Shown in pieces: positions 1-5,506 of a DNA stretch of 5,506 nt. Origin of the DNA: Verrucomicrobiota bacterium. GTDB lineage: Bacteria; Verrucomicrobiota; Kiritimatiellia; UBA8416; JAIOPI01. The translations under genes were made by a program, and so were the position numbers. The notes under the pieces were generated by a model. That model was not told where the DNA came from and searched no databases. It saw only the letters and a list, made by a program, of their open reading frames with translations. Every line of letters begins with the position of its first letter. Position 1 is the first letter of the stretch. The stretch is from positions 1-5,506 of the forward strand of contig JAQCIA010000163.1 in the NCBI GenBank assembly GCA_027620105.1, written 5' to 3'.

Positions 1-475
1 AGCCAGCGATCAGGGACTGCGCAGGCCATTTTCGATCACGATTTCAACGCGATAGGCCTGCCGCTTGGTGTGCGTGGTTTTCTCCGTTTGCGGTCGCGGT
101 GGTGGATTCCCGGCGCGCGCGGCACGCATTTCGTGTGCGCGAATATAGATCACCATGGCGCGCAGCTGGTCCGGCGCGAGTTTTGCGCGAAAGGCCTCCA
201 TACCGAGGGCGTCGTCGCCGTCTGCGATGGCTTTGTAGATGGATGCATCTGACCCGTTAGACGCGCCAGGCACCATCGATGAGCGAGGCCGCGCGGCCGC
301 CGCCGAGCTGGGCCCCGTGGCAGACGGCACAGAGTTCGGCATAGACCGCCTCAACCGGTTTGCCGGCGTAAGGATATTCCGGTGCGGCGCGCAGCGTGGT
401 GGCGGCAATGGCCAGCGCGAGGGCGCAGGTTTTCGCAATGCCCGCCCGCGGCCTAAAAGGAAATGAGCGCAGCAT
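1..475 (-). pseudogene. Broken cytochrome c / PQQ-dependent sugar dehydrogenase fusion, 5' part
   Basis: The 5' end of a secreted quinoprotein: an N-terminal c-type cytochrome that would pass electrons from a PQQ sugar (aldose/sorbosone-type) dehydrogenase propeller. ATG at 475-473 lies 2 nt after the sodA stop. Residues 1-31 look like a Sec signal peptide (basic start, CALALAIAATTLRA core). The heme motif CAVCH is at residues 49-53 (331-317). After SLIDGAWRV the frame hits TAA (259-257), but the +1 frame continues at once with NGSDASIYKAIADGD, then GMEAF (likely axial Met, 201-199) and MVIYIRAHE. Removing one base near 259 restores a family-like reading. The joined frame then reads a Pro-rich linker and ENGLRSP, TGA (12-10), SLA. 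The propeller family normally has a TPWSLA/TPWGLA-like motif here, so the TGA replaces a TGG Trp codon. TGA is an ordinary stop elsewhere in this window. Two lesions imply a pseudogene; sequencing errors are the main alternative. The rest of the gene lies left of the window. Confidence 0.72.
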
Positions 476-477
476 GC

Positions 478-1206
478 TCAGTCCGCGACGGCTTCGATGT
501 AGCGCGCTTCCACGGTCGTCCAATCAATGACGCGCGCGACGGCATCGAGGTAGTCGGCGCGGCGGTTCTGGTACTTCAAGTAGTACGCATGTTCCCACAC
601 GTCCAGGCCGACCAGGGGTAGAAGGTCACGCGTCAGCGGGCTGTCCTGGTTAGGCGTGGTGGTGATCATCAGGTTGCCGCGCGTGTCGAGGCAGAGCCAT
701 GTCCATCCGCTACCGAAGAGCGACTTGCCGGCTTGCAGCAGTTGCTCCCGCATGGTGTCAAAACTTTGGAAGGTTGTCGTGATTGCCTCACCCAGCGGTC
801 CGGTGGGCGGCGTGCCACCGGAGGGGCTGAGGGATGACCAGAAGAGTGCGTGATTGGCGTGACCGCCGCCGTGGTTGCGAACGGCGGTGTGTACGGACTC
901 GGGGAGATCATTCAGGTTGCGGAGTAGATCATCCAAGGGGTGGGCGGCCAGGTCCGGGTGAATGGCGAGCGCCTTGTTCAGGTTGTCGACGTAGGCCTGG
1001 TGGTGTTTGGTGTGGTGGATGGTCATGGTCTGCGCGTCAAGGTGCGGCTCCAGGGCGTCGTAGGCGTAGGGCAGGGGCGGCAGTGTGAACAAGACGGGCG
1101 TGGTGGTGGGTGGCGGTGCATCCGCGCGGGCGGTCCATGTGCCCGTGGCGGCGGCGGCGGATGAGAGTGCAAGTATTTTCAGTGTGTCGCGACGTGATAG
1201 GCGCAT
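478..1206 (-). CDS. sodA: Tat-exported Mn-type superoxide dismutase
   Basis: Fe/Mn-family superoxide dismutase, 242 aa, converting superoxide to O2 and H2O2. The start ATG (1206-1204) is set by a GGAGG at 1217-1213, 6 nt upstream; the frame stays open to 1260 without such a site. Residues 1-28 form a twin-arginine signal (SRRDTLK, then an Ala-rich core, ARA before Asp29), so the protein should fold in the cytoplasm and be exported. A Pro/Thr linker (about 30-38) precedes the N-terminal helical hairpin domain (about 40-120) and the alpha/beta C-terminal domain (about 130-235). By alignment with E. coli SodA the metal ligands are His64 (MTIHHTKHH), His119 (GGHANH), Asp202 and His206 (GLDVWEHAYY). 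Gly115 and Gln187 (NQDSPL) match the second-sphere residues typical of manganese enzymes, although cambialistic use cannot be excluded. The stop is 2 nt before the cytochrome/PQQ pseudogene, suggesting a shared transcript. Confidence 0.96.
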   Translation of the reverse strand: MRLSRRDTLKILALSSAAAATGTWTARADAPPPTTTPVLFTLPPLPYAYDALEPHLDAQTMTIHHTKHHQAYVDNLNKALAIHPDLAAHPLDDLLRNLNDLPESVHTAVRNHGGGHANHALFWSSLSPSGGTPPTGPLGEAITTTFQSFDTMREQLLQAGKSLFGSGWTWLCLDTRGNLMITTTPNQDSPLTRDLLPLVGLDVWEHAYYLKYQNRRADYLDAVARVIDWTTVEARYIEAVAD

Positions 1207-1224
1207 GGTGTACCTCCAGACGCG

Positions 1225-1253
1225 ATGGTAGTCAAAATGGCGGCGCGGTGCAA
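1225..1253 (-). promoter_or_regulatory. Candidate sodA promoter
   Basis: On the minus strand TTGCAC (1253-1248) is followed after exactly 17 bp by TACCAT (1230-1225). The -10 keeps the key T, A and final T of TATAAT (4 of 6 matches) and the -35 keeps TTG. A start about 7 nt downstream would leave a 5' leader of roughly 12-14 nt, just enough to carry the GGAGG ribosome site. Called by eye from spacing and position; sigma-70-like motifs are weak in GC-rich genomes. Confidence 0.35.
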
Positions 1254-1313
1254 GTGGCATTGGGGCAGAACGGCTGCGGTCAGATTCCGAAGGCCGATGG
1301 TCGTGAATTCGCG

Positions 1314-1329
1314 CTTGCGCGTGCGCAAG
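1314..1329. repeat. Perfect 16-bp palindrome upstream of trpB
   Basis: CTTGCGC (1314-1320), a GT spacer, then GCGCAAG (1323-1329): perfect 7-bp arms separated by 2 bp, ending 23 bp before the trpB ATG. The short 2-bp centre disfavours an RNA hairpin, whose loop would be too tight without opening inner pairs, and favours a site for a dimeric DNA-binding protein. It does not resemble the E. coli TrpR operator. Being in the divergent spacer, it could affect trpB, sodA or both. Function is inferred only from symmetry and position. Confidence 0.45.
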
Positions 1330-1352
1330 GCCGTCGGCAGGATGGAGGATTC

Positions 1353-2546
1353 ATGAAACACGCACCAGATGCAGGCGGGCATTTTGGCTCCTTTGGCGGC
1401 CGTTATGTGGGCGAAACGCTCATGCCGGCGCTGATTGAACTGGATGAAGCGTTCCGCGCCGCCGCCGTCGACCCGGCCTTCAATGCGGCGTTCACGGATT
1501 GCCTGCGGGACTATGTGGGACGTCCTTCCCCGCTGTATTTTGCGCGGCGGCTGACCGAGCATTTCGGCGGCGGCAAGATTTATCTCAAGCGCGAGGATTT
1601 GAACCACACCGGCGCGCACAAGGTGAACAATACGGTGGGGCAGGGGCTTCTGGCGCAGCGCATGGGCAAGCGCCGTCTGATGGCGGAAACCGGTGCGGGC
1701 CAGCACGGCGTGGCCACGGCCACGGTGGCCGCGCTGCTGGGCATGGAGTGTCAGGTGTACATGGGCGAAGAAGACATCCGGCGCCAGGCTCCCAACGTCA
1801 AGCGCATGGAATTGCTGCGGGCTGAGGTGATTCCCGTGCGCAGCGGCACGCGCACCTTGAAGGATGCCATGAGCGAAGCCTTGCGCGGAGGGACCACCGA
1901 AGTCCGCACGACGTTCTATGTGATCGGTTCCGTCGCGGGGCCACACCCCTATCCGCTGATGGTGCGCCACTTTCAAAGCGTCATTGGCACCGAGGCCCGC
2001 GCGCAGATTTTGGAGAAGGAACAGCGCCTGCCGGACGTGGTGGTGGCCTGCGTGGGTGGCGGCAGCAATGCCGCAGGCATTTTCAGTGGCTTCGAAGATG
2101 ACGCCAGTGTGCAGCTGGTGGGCGTGGAAGCTGGCGGGCACGGCATGGCGTCGGGCCAGCATGCGGCCAGCATCGGCGGGGGGCGCGTCGGCATTCTGCA
2201 TGGCAGCCGTTCGTTCGTGCTGCAGGACGCCGACGGCCAGATTCAGAATGCGCACTCGATCAGCGCGGGACTGGATTATCCGGGTGTGGGTCCCGAGCAT
2301 GCGCACTGGGCGAAGACCGGGCGCGCCACCTATGTGCCCGTGACGGACAAAGAGGCTTTGGCCATGTTTCACACGCTGACCGAGCTGGAGGGGATCATTC
2401 CCGCGTTGGAAAGCGCGCATGCGGTGTACGAGGGCGGGCGGCGGGCACAGGCGCTGGGCAAGGATGCCATCGTGGTGGTGAATCTTTCCGGACGCGGAGA
2501 CAAGGATATCGATGCAGTGCTCGCGATGGAGGCGCAGGGGAAATAG
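1353..2546 (+). CDS. trpB: Tryptophan synthase beta subunit
   Basis: PLP enzyme that condenses indole, channelled from TrpA, with L-serine to give L-tryptophan; acts in the cytoplasm as an alpha2-beta2 complex. The ATG at 1353 follows GGAGGA and gives 397 aa, the usual TrpB1 length, starting with the family-like HFGSFGGRYVGETLMPAL. The PLP Schiff-base lysine is Lys90 in NHTGAHKVNN, and the catalytic glutamate is Glu112 in AETGAGQHG. The phosphate loop is GGGSNAAG (235-242). Glu353 and Ser379 (NLSGRGDKD) correspond to the other PLP-contacting residues of the Salmonella enzyme. The region about 105-190 is the COMM domain that communicates with TrpA. All signature residues are intact, so it should be active. 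The frame is open back to 1110, but that extension overlaps sodA on the other strand and is not family-like. trpA follows after 47 nt, a typical trpBA order; trpC and trpF are not in the window. Confidence 0.98.
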   Translation: MKHAPDAGGHFGSFGGRYVGETLMPALIELDEAFRAAAVDPAFNAAFTDCLRDYVGRPSPLYFARRLTEHFGGGKIYLKREDLNHTGAHKVNNTVGQGLLAQRMGKRRLMAETGAGQHGVATATVAALLGMECQVYMGEEDIRRQAPNVKRMELLRAEVIPVRSGTRTLKDAMSEALRGGTTEVRTTFYVIGSVAGPHPYPLMVRHFQSVIGTEARAQILEKEQRLPDVVVACVGGGSNAAGIFSGFEDDASVQLVGVEAGGHGMASGQHAASIGGGRVGILHGSRSFVLQDADGQIQNAHSISAGLDYPGVGPEHAHWAKTGRATYVPVTDKEALAMFHTLTELEGIIPALESAHAVYEGGRRAQALGKDAIVVVNLSGRGDKDIDAVLAMEAQGK

Positions 2547-2558
2547 GGCGCGATAACG

Positions 2559-2577
2559 CGCAACGTTCAGCGTTGCG
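2559..2577 (+). promoter_or_regulatory. Hairpin in the trpB-trpA gap
   Basis: CGCAACG (2559-2565) and CGTTGCG (2571-2577) are perfect reverse complements around a 5-nt TTCAG loop, giving a stable 7-bp stem. No T-run follows, so it is not an intrinsic terminator. It ends 16 nt before the proposed trpA TTG, just ahead of the GAGAG ribosome site. It may affect mRNA processing or translation of trpA relative to trpB; the role is inference. It swallows the alternative TTG at 2573, arguing against that start. Confidence 0.5.
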
Positions 2578-2593
2578 AATTGAGAGTTTCCGA

Positions 2594-3367
2594 TTGAATC
2601 GACTTACCAAAACATTTCACGACCTGAAGGCATCCGGCCGCAAGGGGCTGGTCGGCTATTTGACGGCGGGCGATCCCGACCTGGCGGTATCGGAAGCGAA
2701 TATTCGCGCGGCGATTGAGGCGGGGCTGGATGTGCTCGAACTGGGCGTGCCTTTCTCGGATCCCACGGCGGACGGGCCGACCATCCAGGAGGCATCGATG
2801 CGCGCCCTGGCGGCGGGCACGAACCTGGGCGCGGTGCTGGCGCTGGTGGGCCGCATACGGCGCGATCACGCGATTCCCATTGTGCTGTTTGGCTACGCGA
2901 ATCCCTTTTTCAGTTACGGGTTCGCGGCGCTGGCGGCAGATGCGGCCGCCGCGGGAGCCGATGGACTGCTCGTGGTGGATTTGCCCTTTGAGGAGTCCGC
3001 GGAACTGCGTGGGCCACTGGCCAAGCATGGCTTGTGCTACGTGCCGTTGATCGCGCCGACCACGTCGCCCGCCCGCGCGGCGGCCACGCTGGCGGAGGCT
3101 CAGGGGTTTGTGTACTACATCATGGTGACGGGGGTGACCGGTGCGCGCGCGGCGCTGGCGACGGATTTGACCGAGCATCTGCGTGCGTTGCGCGGCGTGA
3201 CGACGCTGCCGATTGCGGTGGGGTTTGGCGTGAGCAACGGCGCGCAGGCAAAAGCCGCATCCCAGCATGCGGACGCGGTGGTGGTGGGCAGCGCACTTGT
3301 GCGCGCCGCACAGGAGCAGCGAGTGGCGGAACTGGTGCGTGAATTGCGCGCGGGACTGGACGGGTAG
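2594..3367 (+). CDS. trpA: Tryptophan synthase alpha subunit (TTG start)
   Basis: Cleaves indole-3-glycerol phosphate to indole and glyceraldehyde 3-phosphate, and passes indole to TrpB through the intersubunit tunnel. A (beta/alpha)8 barrel of 257 aa, close to the family's usual 250-270. The TTG at 2594 gives the canonical N-terminus MNRLTKTFHDLK, with GAGAG at 2582-2586 placed 7 nt upstream. An in-frame TTG at 2573 would add seven atypical residues and lies inside a hairpin arm. With this start the catalytic residues fall exactly at Glu49 (LELGVPFSDP) and Asp60 (PTADGP), as in the Salmonella enzyme. Tyr175 lies in YYIMVTGVTG. Phosphate-binding elements are GFGVS (210-214) and VVGSAL (230-235). 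Loops 2 and 6 look complete. Most likely transcribed with trpB. The UUG start and preceding hairpin could lower its translation. No terminator is evident after the TAG. Confidence 0.97.
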   Translation: MNRLTKTFHDLKASGRKGLVGYLTAGDPDLAVSEANIRAAIEAGLDVLELGVPFSDPTADGPTIQEASMRALAAGTNLGAVLALVGRIRRDHAIPIVLFGYANPFFSYGFAALAADAAAAGADGLLVVDLPFEESAELRGPLAKHGLCYVPLIAPTTSPARAAATLAEAQGFVYYIMVTGVTGARAALATDLTEHLRALRGVTTLPIAVGFGVSNGAQAKAASQHADAVVVGSALVRAAQEQRVAELVRELRAGLDG

Positions 3368-3486
3368 GGGAAGTTGCCAACCGCGCATGCACGCATATTT
3401 TCGCGGATGCGGTCCTAGCACAAAATTCGCGTTCTTTCGCGTCAATTCGCGGTTGAATGCAAGCGACTATTGAAGAAGGAGTAATG
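3368..3486 (+). promoter_or_regulatory. trpA-aminopeptidase spacer with ribosome site
   Basis: This 119-bp spacer is more AT-rich in its right half than the flanking genes and carries the TTCGCG repeats. AAGGAG at 3476-3481 lies 2 nt before the ATG at 3484 and 5 nt before the ATG at 3487, so the second ATG of the ATGATG pair is preferred. The spacer is long enough for a separate promoter, but no good -35/-10 pair stands out. A weak inverted repeat (CCGCG 3381-3385 / CGCGG 3402-3406) has no T-tract and is not called a terminator. Confidence 0.4.
3400..3451. repeat. TTCGCG direct repeats, three at exact 10-bp phase
   Basis: TTCGCG occurs at 3400-3405, 3426-3431, 3436-3441 and 3446-3451. The last three start exactly 10 bp apart within units of the form NNTTCGCGTN, placing them on the same helix face. 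They lie in the trpA-aminopeptidase spacer, about 35 bp before the aminopeptidase start. They could be stacked binding sites for a regulator, or a fragment of a dispersed intergenic repeat family; the sequence alone does not decide. Confidence 0.5.
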
Positions 3487-4572
3487 ATGAGCGATCCGCG
3501 GGTGGCAAATCTGGCGAAGATTCTGGTGAACTATTCCATTGTGGTGAAGCGCGGGATGACCGTGACCATCGGGGCCACGAGCGCCGCCGAATCCCTGGTG
3601 ACGGCCTGCTACGAAGAGCTGCTCAAAATCGGCGCCTATCCCGTGGTCAGCATGACGCCGCCCGGGTTGACCGAGGCGCTGTACCTGTATGGCCAGCCGC
3701 ACCATTTCGATCGCGCGACCGCGTATCAGAAAGCCACCGTGCGCCTCGCGGATGCCTCGATCCGCATTCAGTCGGAGACCAACACGCGCGCGCTGTCTGG
3801 CGCGGATCCGAAGAAGCAGGCGCGCCTCTCCAAAACCATGCGTCCATTAAGCAATGTGCTGTTGCAGAAATCCTGGGTGCTGACGCTGTTCCCGACAATG
3901 GCCTATGCGCAAGACGCGGAAATGAGCCTGCGCGCGTTCGAGGATTTCGTTTACGGCGCCACCTTTGCGACGGAAGATGATCCCGTGCGGGCCTGGGAAG
4001 CGATTCGGAAAGAGCAAGATGTCCTGATCAGGCGGCTCAAGGGTGCGGATGAGATTCGCATTGTCGGGCCTGGCACGGATCTCAAGATGTCCGTGCGTAA
4101 GCGCATCTTCATCAACTCCGCCGGCACGCACAACATGCCCAGCGGCGAAATTTTCACCGGGCCGATTGAAGACTCGGTCGAGGGCGTGGTGCAGTACGAC
4201 TTCCCCGTGTGCAACGCGGGCCGGGAAATCGATGGGATCCGCCTGGTGTTCAAGAAAGGCGTCGTGGTCGAGGCGAGCGCCACCAAGAACGAAGACTTTC
4301 TCAAAGCCATGCTCGACATGGATCCGGGCGCGCGTCGACTCGGCGAGTTGGGGATCGGCACGAACCGCAACATTCAGAAGTTCATCAAGAACATCCTCTT
4401 CGATGAGAAGATCGGTGGCACCATTCACCTGGCGCTGGGCAAGTCCTATCCCGAAACCGGCGGTGTGAACAAGTCCGCCCTGCATTGGGACATGATCAAG
4501 GACCTGCGCAAGGGCGGCGCCATCTATGTTGACGGCAAGCTATTCCAGAAGGACGGCAAGTTCGTGCGCTGA
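3487..4572 (+). CDS. M29-family metallo-aminopeptidase (aminopeptidase T/AmpS-like)
   Basis: A cytoplasmic exopeptidase expected to remove N-terminal residues from peptides using two divalent metals. The start at 3487 (MSDPRVANLAKILVNYS) is set by AAGGAG 5 nt upstream and gives 361 aa, shorter than the roughly 410 aa of AmpS and the Thermus aminopeptidase T. The N-terminal half (about 1-190) is the alpha/beta domain, including VKRGMTVTIG. The C-terminal half (about 190-361) is the metal domain. The family's six metal and active-site residues are all visible: Glu221 (PSGEIFTGP), Glu287 (LGELGIGTN), His314 (GTIHLALG), Tyr321 (GKSYPETGG), His333 and Asp335 (LHWDMIKDLR). The enzyme should therefore be active. 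No signal peptide is seen. It lies 119 bp after trpA on the same strand, so it may be co-transcribed or have its own promoter. Its end converges with rnhC 28 bp away. M29 members differ in N-terminal residue preference, which cannot be read here. Confidence 0.93.
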   Translation: MSDPRVANLAKILVNYSIVVKRGMTVTIGATSAAESLVTACYEELLKIGAYPVVSMTPPGLTEALYLYGQPHHFDRATAYQKATVRLADASIRIQSETNTRALSGADPKKQARLSKTMRPLSNVLLQKSWVLTLFPTMAYAQDAEMSLRAFEDFVYGATFATEDDPVRAWEAIRKEQDVLIRRLKGADEIRIVGPGTDLKMSVRKRIFINSAGTHNMPSGEIFTGPIEDSVEGVVQYDFPVCNAGREIDGIRLVFKKGVVVEASATKNEDFLKAMLDMDPGARRLGELGIGTNRNIQKFIKNILFDEKIGGTIHLALGKSYPETGGVNKSALHWDMIKDLRKGGAIYVDGKLFQKDGKFVR

Positions 4573-4600
4573 TCGGAGCCGCGGGTCGGGCGCAAGGGGA
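4573..4600. other. Convergent spacer between aminopeptidase and rnhC
   Basis: Only 28 bp separate two converging stop codons. TCGGAG (4573-4578) pairs with CTCCGA (4604-4609) inside the rnhC end, but the stem is 6 bp with a 25-nt loop and no T-run on either strand, so no terminator is called. The two transcripts probably overlap at their 3' ends. Confidence 0.4.
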
Positions 4601-5506
4601 TCACTCCGACGCTGCGTCCGGCGCGGCCTGCTTGCGTGACCAGCGCGGGTTGGTGACGGTGCGCGAGACGGCTTGGCCGAGTGGACCCAGCGCCTTGCGG
4701 TCGGACTGCAATTCCGTGAGCACCTGGTCGGTCGTCTTGAAGTGACACTTCACCGCATCGACGAGCGCGGCGGGGCCACGTTTGCGGCCGAGGGCGACGG
4801 CGGCGGCGCGCACGGCCTCCGAGGCGCCTTTGGGGATCTGCATGGCGTAGGTCTGGGACATGTCGGCCAGGCTGCGCAAGAAGCCTTCCCTCGCGATGAT
4901 GGAAGCGGCGGCCACCGCCAGGTCCGATTCTGCCTTGTGCATCTGCACCAGTTCAATGCCGCGTCCCTTCTGCATCAGGGCGCGCTTGACCACGCGCTCG
5001 TCGCCGAACTGGTCCGAGATGGCGCGCGGGCAGTCGGGAATGGCCTCAAGCAGGTTTTCGATGGCGCGCGCGTGTCCCCAAGCCAGGAGCGCATTGACGC
5101 TGCGCATTTTCGCGTAGAGGCGGTTGTAGGCGAGTGGGCCGATTTTGACGACACTGAAGCGGGGGCCCAGTAACCGGCGGAGTTCCTGTCCCATGGCCAT
5201 GGCTTTCTTGTCGCTCGTGATGGTTTTGCTGTCGCGCACGCCCATGGCCTGCATGGTTTCGGCGAGGGTTTCGTCCACGTAGGCGCTGGCGATGACCATG
5301 GGACCGAAGTAGTCGCCCTTGCCGCTTTCGTCGATGCCCATGTGTGGCTGCGTGGCGGCGGGGTTCAGGACCTTTTCGTAGCCAAGAACGGCACTTTGTA
5401 AAATGGTTGGTTCCATGACAAAGAGCACAAAGTCGTGCGCCCCCTTACCCTGAATTAGGCATTTGCCGCTGGTGTAGAGCGAAATCCCGCAATCGGGCGC
5501 GCGTGC
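4601..5506 (-). CDS. rnhC: Ribonuclease HIII, start outside the window
   Basis: Endonuclease that cuts RNA in RNA:DNA hybrids, clearing primers and R-loops in the cytoplasm. The reading frame is open from the stop at 4603-4601 to the right edge, and residues before the first start-like codon (GTG, 5428) are still RNase HIII-like: ISLYTSGKCLIQGKGAHDF belongs to the N-terminal TBP-like substrate-binding domain. The gene therefore begins beyond 5506, and 301 residues are visible. The catalytic domain opens with GIDESGKGDYFGP (Asp 5332-5330, Glu 5329-5327), the diagnostic HIII form of the motif. It continues through RDSKTI, AISDQFGDERVV (third acidic residue) and MHKAESDLAVAAASIIAR. There the Glu of AES fits the DEDE set that separates HIII from the DEDD of HII. 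A C-terminal tail of about 30 polar and basic residues follows VKCHFKTTDQVL and is likely flexible. RNase HIII occurs in only some bacterial lineages. Confidence 0.95.
   Translation of the reverse strand, partial: ARAPDCGISLYTSGKCLIQGKGAHDFVLFVMEPTILQSAVLGYEKVLNPAATQPHMGIDESGKGDYFGPMVIASAYVDETLAETMQAMGVRDSKTITSDKKAMAMGQELRRLLGPRFSVVKIGPLAYNRLYAKMRSVNALLAWGHARAIENLLEAIPDCPRAISDQFGDERVVKRALMQKGRGIELVQMHKAESDLAVAAASIIAREGFLRSLADMSQTYAMQIPKGASEAVRAAAVALGRKRGPAALVDAVKCHFKTTDQVLTELQSDRKALGPLGQAVSRTVTNPRWSRKQAAPDAASE

Larger units (their letters stand above)
1207..1352. promoter_or_regulatory. Divergent sodA/trpB intergenic region
   Basis: A 146-bp spacer between two genes transcribed away from each other must hold both promoters unless transcription enters from further away. 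The sodA side has a recognisable promoter candidate and GGAGG. The trpB side has GGAGGA at 1344-1349, 3 nt before the ATG, and a perfect palindrome at 1314-1329. I found no convincing -35/-10 pair for trpB; CAGATT at 1281-1286 is the best -10-like hexamer and is poor. No leader peptide with Trp codons, Trp-tandem attenuator or T-box-like element is apparent. Confidence 0.55.

Noticed and set aside
256..264. Programmed +1 frameshift at GTC-TAA-C in the cytochrome gene
   Set aside because: Superficially like the prfB site, but slippage from GTC to TCT gives poor re-pairing and no Shine-Dalgarno-like stimulator lies at the right distance. The second in-frame stop downstream makes a pseudogene simpler.
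1207..1260. Upstream start for sodA at 1260
   Set aside because: It would bury the twin-arginine signal behind 18 extra residues and ignore the GGAGG placed 6 nt before the ATG at 1206.
1110..1352. N-terminal extension of the trpB frame
   Set aside because: The frame is open but overlaps sodA and its promoter region on the other strand, has no ribosome site, and the protein would exceed the family length by about 80 residues. The ATG at 1353 has GGAGGA and a canonical N-terminus.
1179..2420. Long minus-strand open frame opposite trpB (413 codons)
   Set aside because: It is a shadow of trpB codon bias in GC-rich DNA: no family-like motifs, and the plus strand has a complete, well-conserved TrpB.
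3381..3411. Possible trpA terminator
   Set aside because: Only a 5-bp stem (CCGCG/CGCGG) with a 16-nt loop, or an alternative bulged stem, and no T-tract follows on the plus strand.
2567..3445. Long minus-strand open frame opposite trpA (292 codons)
   Set aside because: Rich in Arg, His and Gln with no recognisable domain, as expected for an antisense shadow; trpA on the other strand has all catalytic residues.
3457..3486. Aminopeptidase start at the ATG at 3457
   Set aside because: No ribosome site precedes it, the added residues are encoded by the Shine-Dalgarno region of the better start, and the first TTCGCG repeat block abuts it.
4573..4609. Possible bidirectional terminator between the aminopeptidase and rnhC
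   Set aside because: TCGGAG/CTCCGA is only 6 bp with a 25-nt loop and no flanking T-runs; it could arise by chance.

Overview
The window is a compact, GC-rich bacterial chromosomal segment with five recognisable genes plus the front end of a broken sixth. The mix is a TrpB1-type trpBA pair, an RNase HIII (rnhC) rather than only RNase HI/HII, a Tat-exported Mn-type superoxide dismutase and a cytochrome c/PQQ sugar dehydrogenase. It would fit a high-GC member of the PVC group (for example Verrucomicrobia) or a related environmental phylum. That is a weak inference; no taxonomic marker gene is present.

Layout. Positions 1-475 (minus) hold the 5' part of a secreted cytochrome c-PQQ aldose dehydrogenase fusion. 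It is disrupted by a single-base frameshift near 259 and by a TGA at 10-12 where the family has Trp. Immediately upstream, with a 2-nt gap, is sodA (478-1206, minus), so the two look like one transcription unit for periplasmic redox proteins. A 146-bp divergent spacer (1207-1352) carries the strong sodA Shine-Dalgarno, a plausible sodA promoter and a perfect 16-bp palindrome just before trpB. The trpB (1353-2546) and trpA (2594-3367) genes follow on the plus strand. The 47-nt gap between them contains a perfect 7-bp-stem hairpin, and trpA appears to start at TTG. A 119-bp spacer containing TTCGCG repeats at exact 10-bp intervals leads to an M29-family metallo-aminopeptidase (3487-4572). Convergent with it on the minus strand is rnhC (4601 to beyond the right edge), whose N-terminal TBP-like domain runs off the window.

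Function. TrpB and TrpA form tryptophan synthase, the last two steps of tryptophan biosynthesis. The aminopeptidase recycles peptides, and RNase HIII removes RNA from RNA:DNA hybrids. SodA protects the envelope from superoxide and may have accompanied the PQQ-dependent sugar oxidation chain now decaying next to it.

I see no new defence, mobile or regulatory system. The points worth checking are the double-lesion pseudogene, the two inverted repeats flanking trpB, and the helically phased repeats before the aminopeptidase. No tRNA, rRNA, CRISPR, insertion sequence or convincing intrinsic terminator was found.
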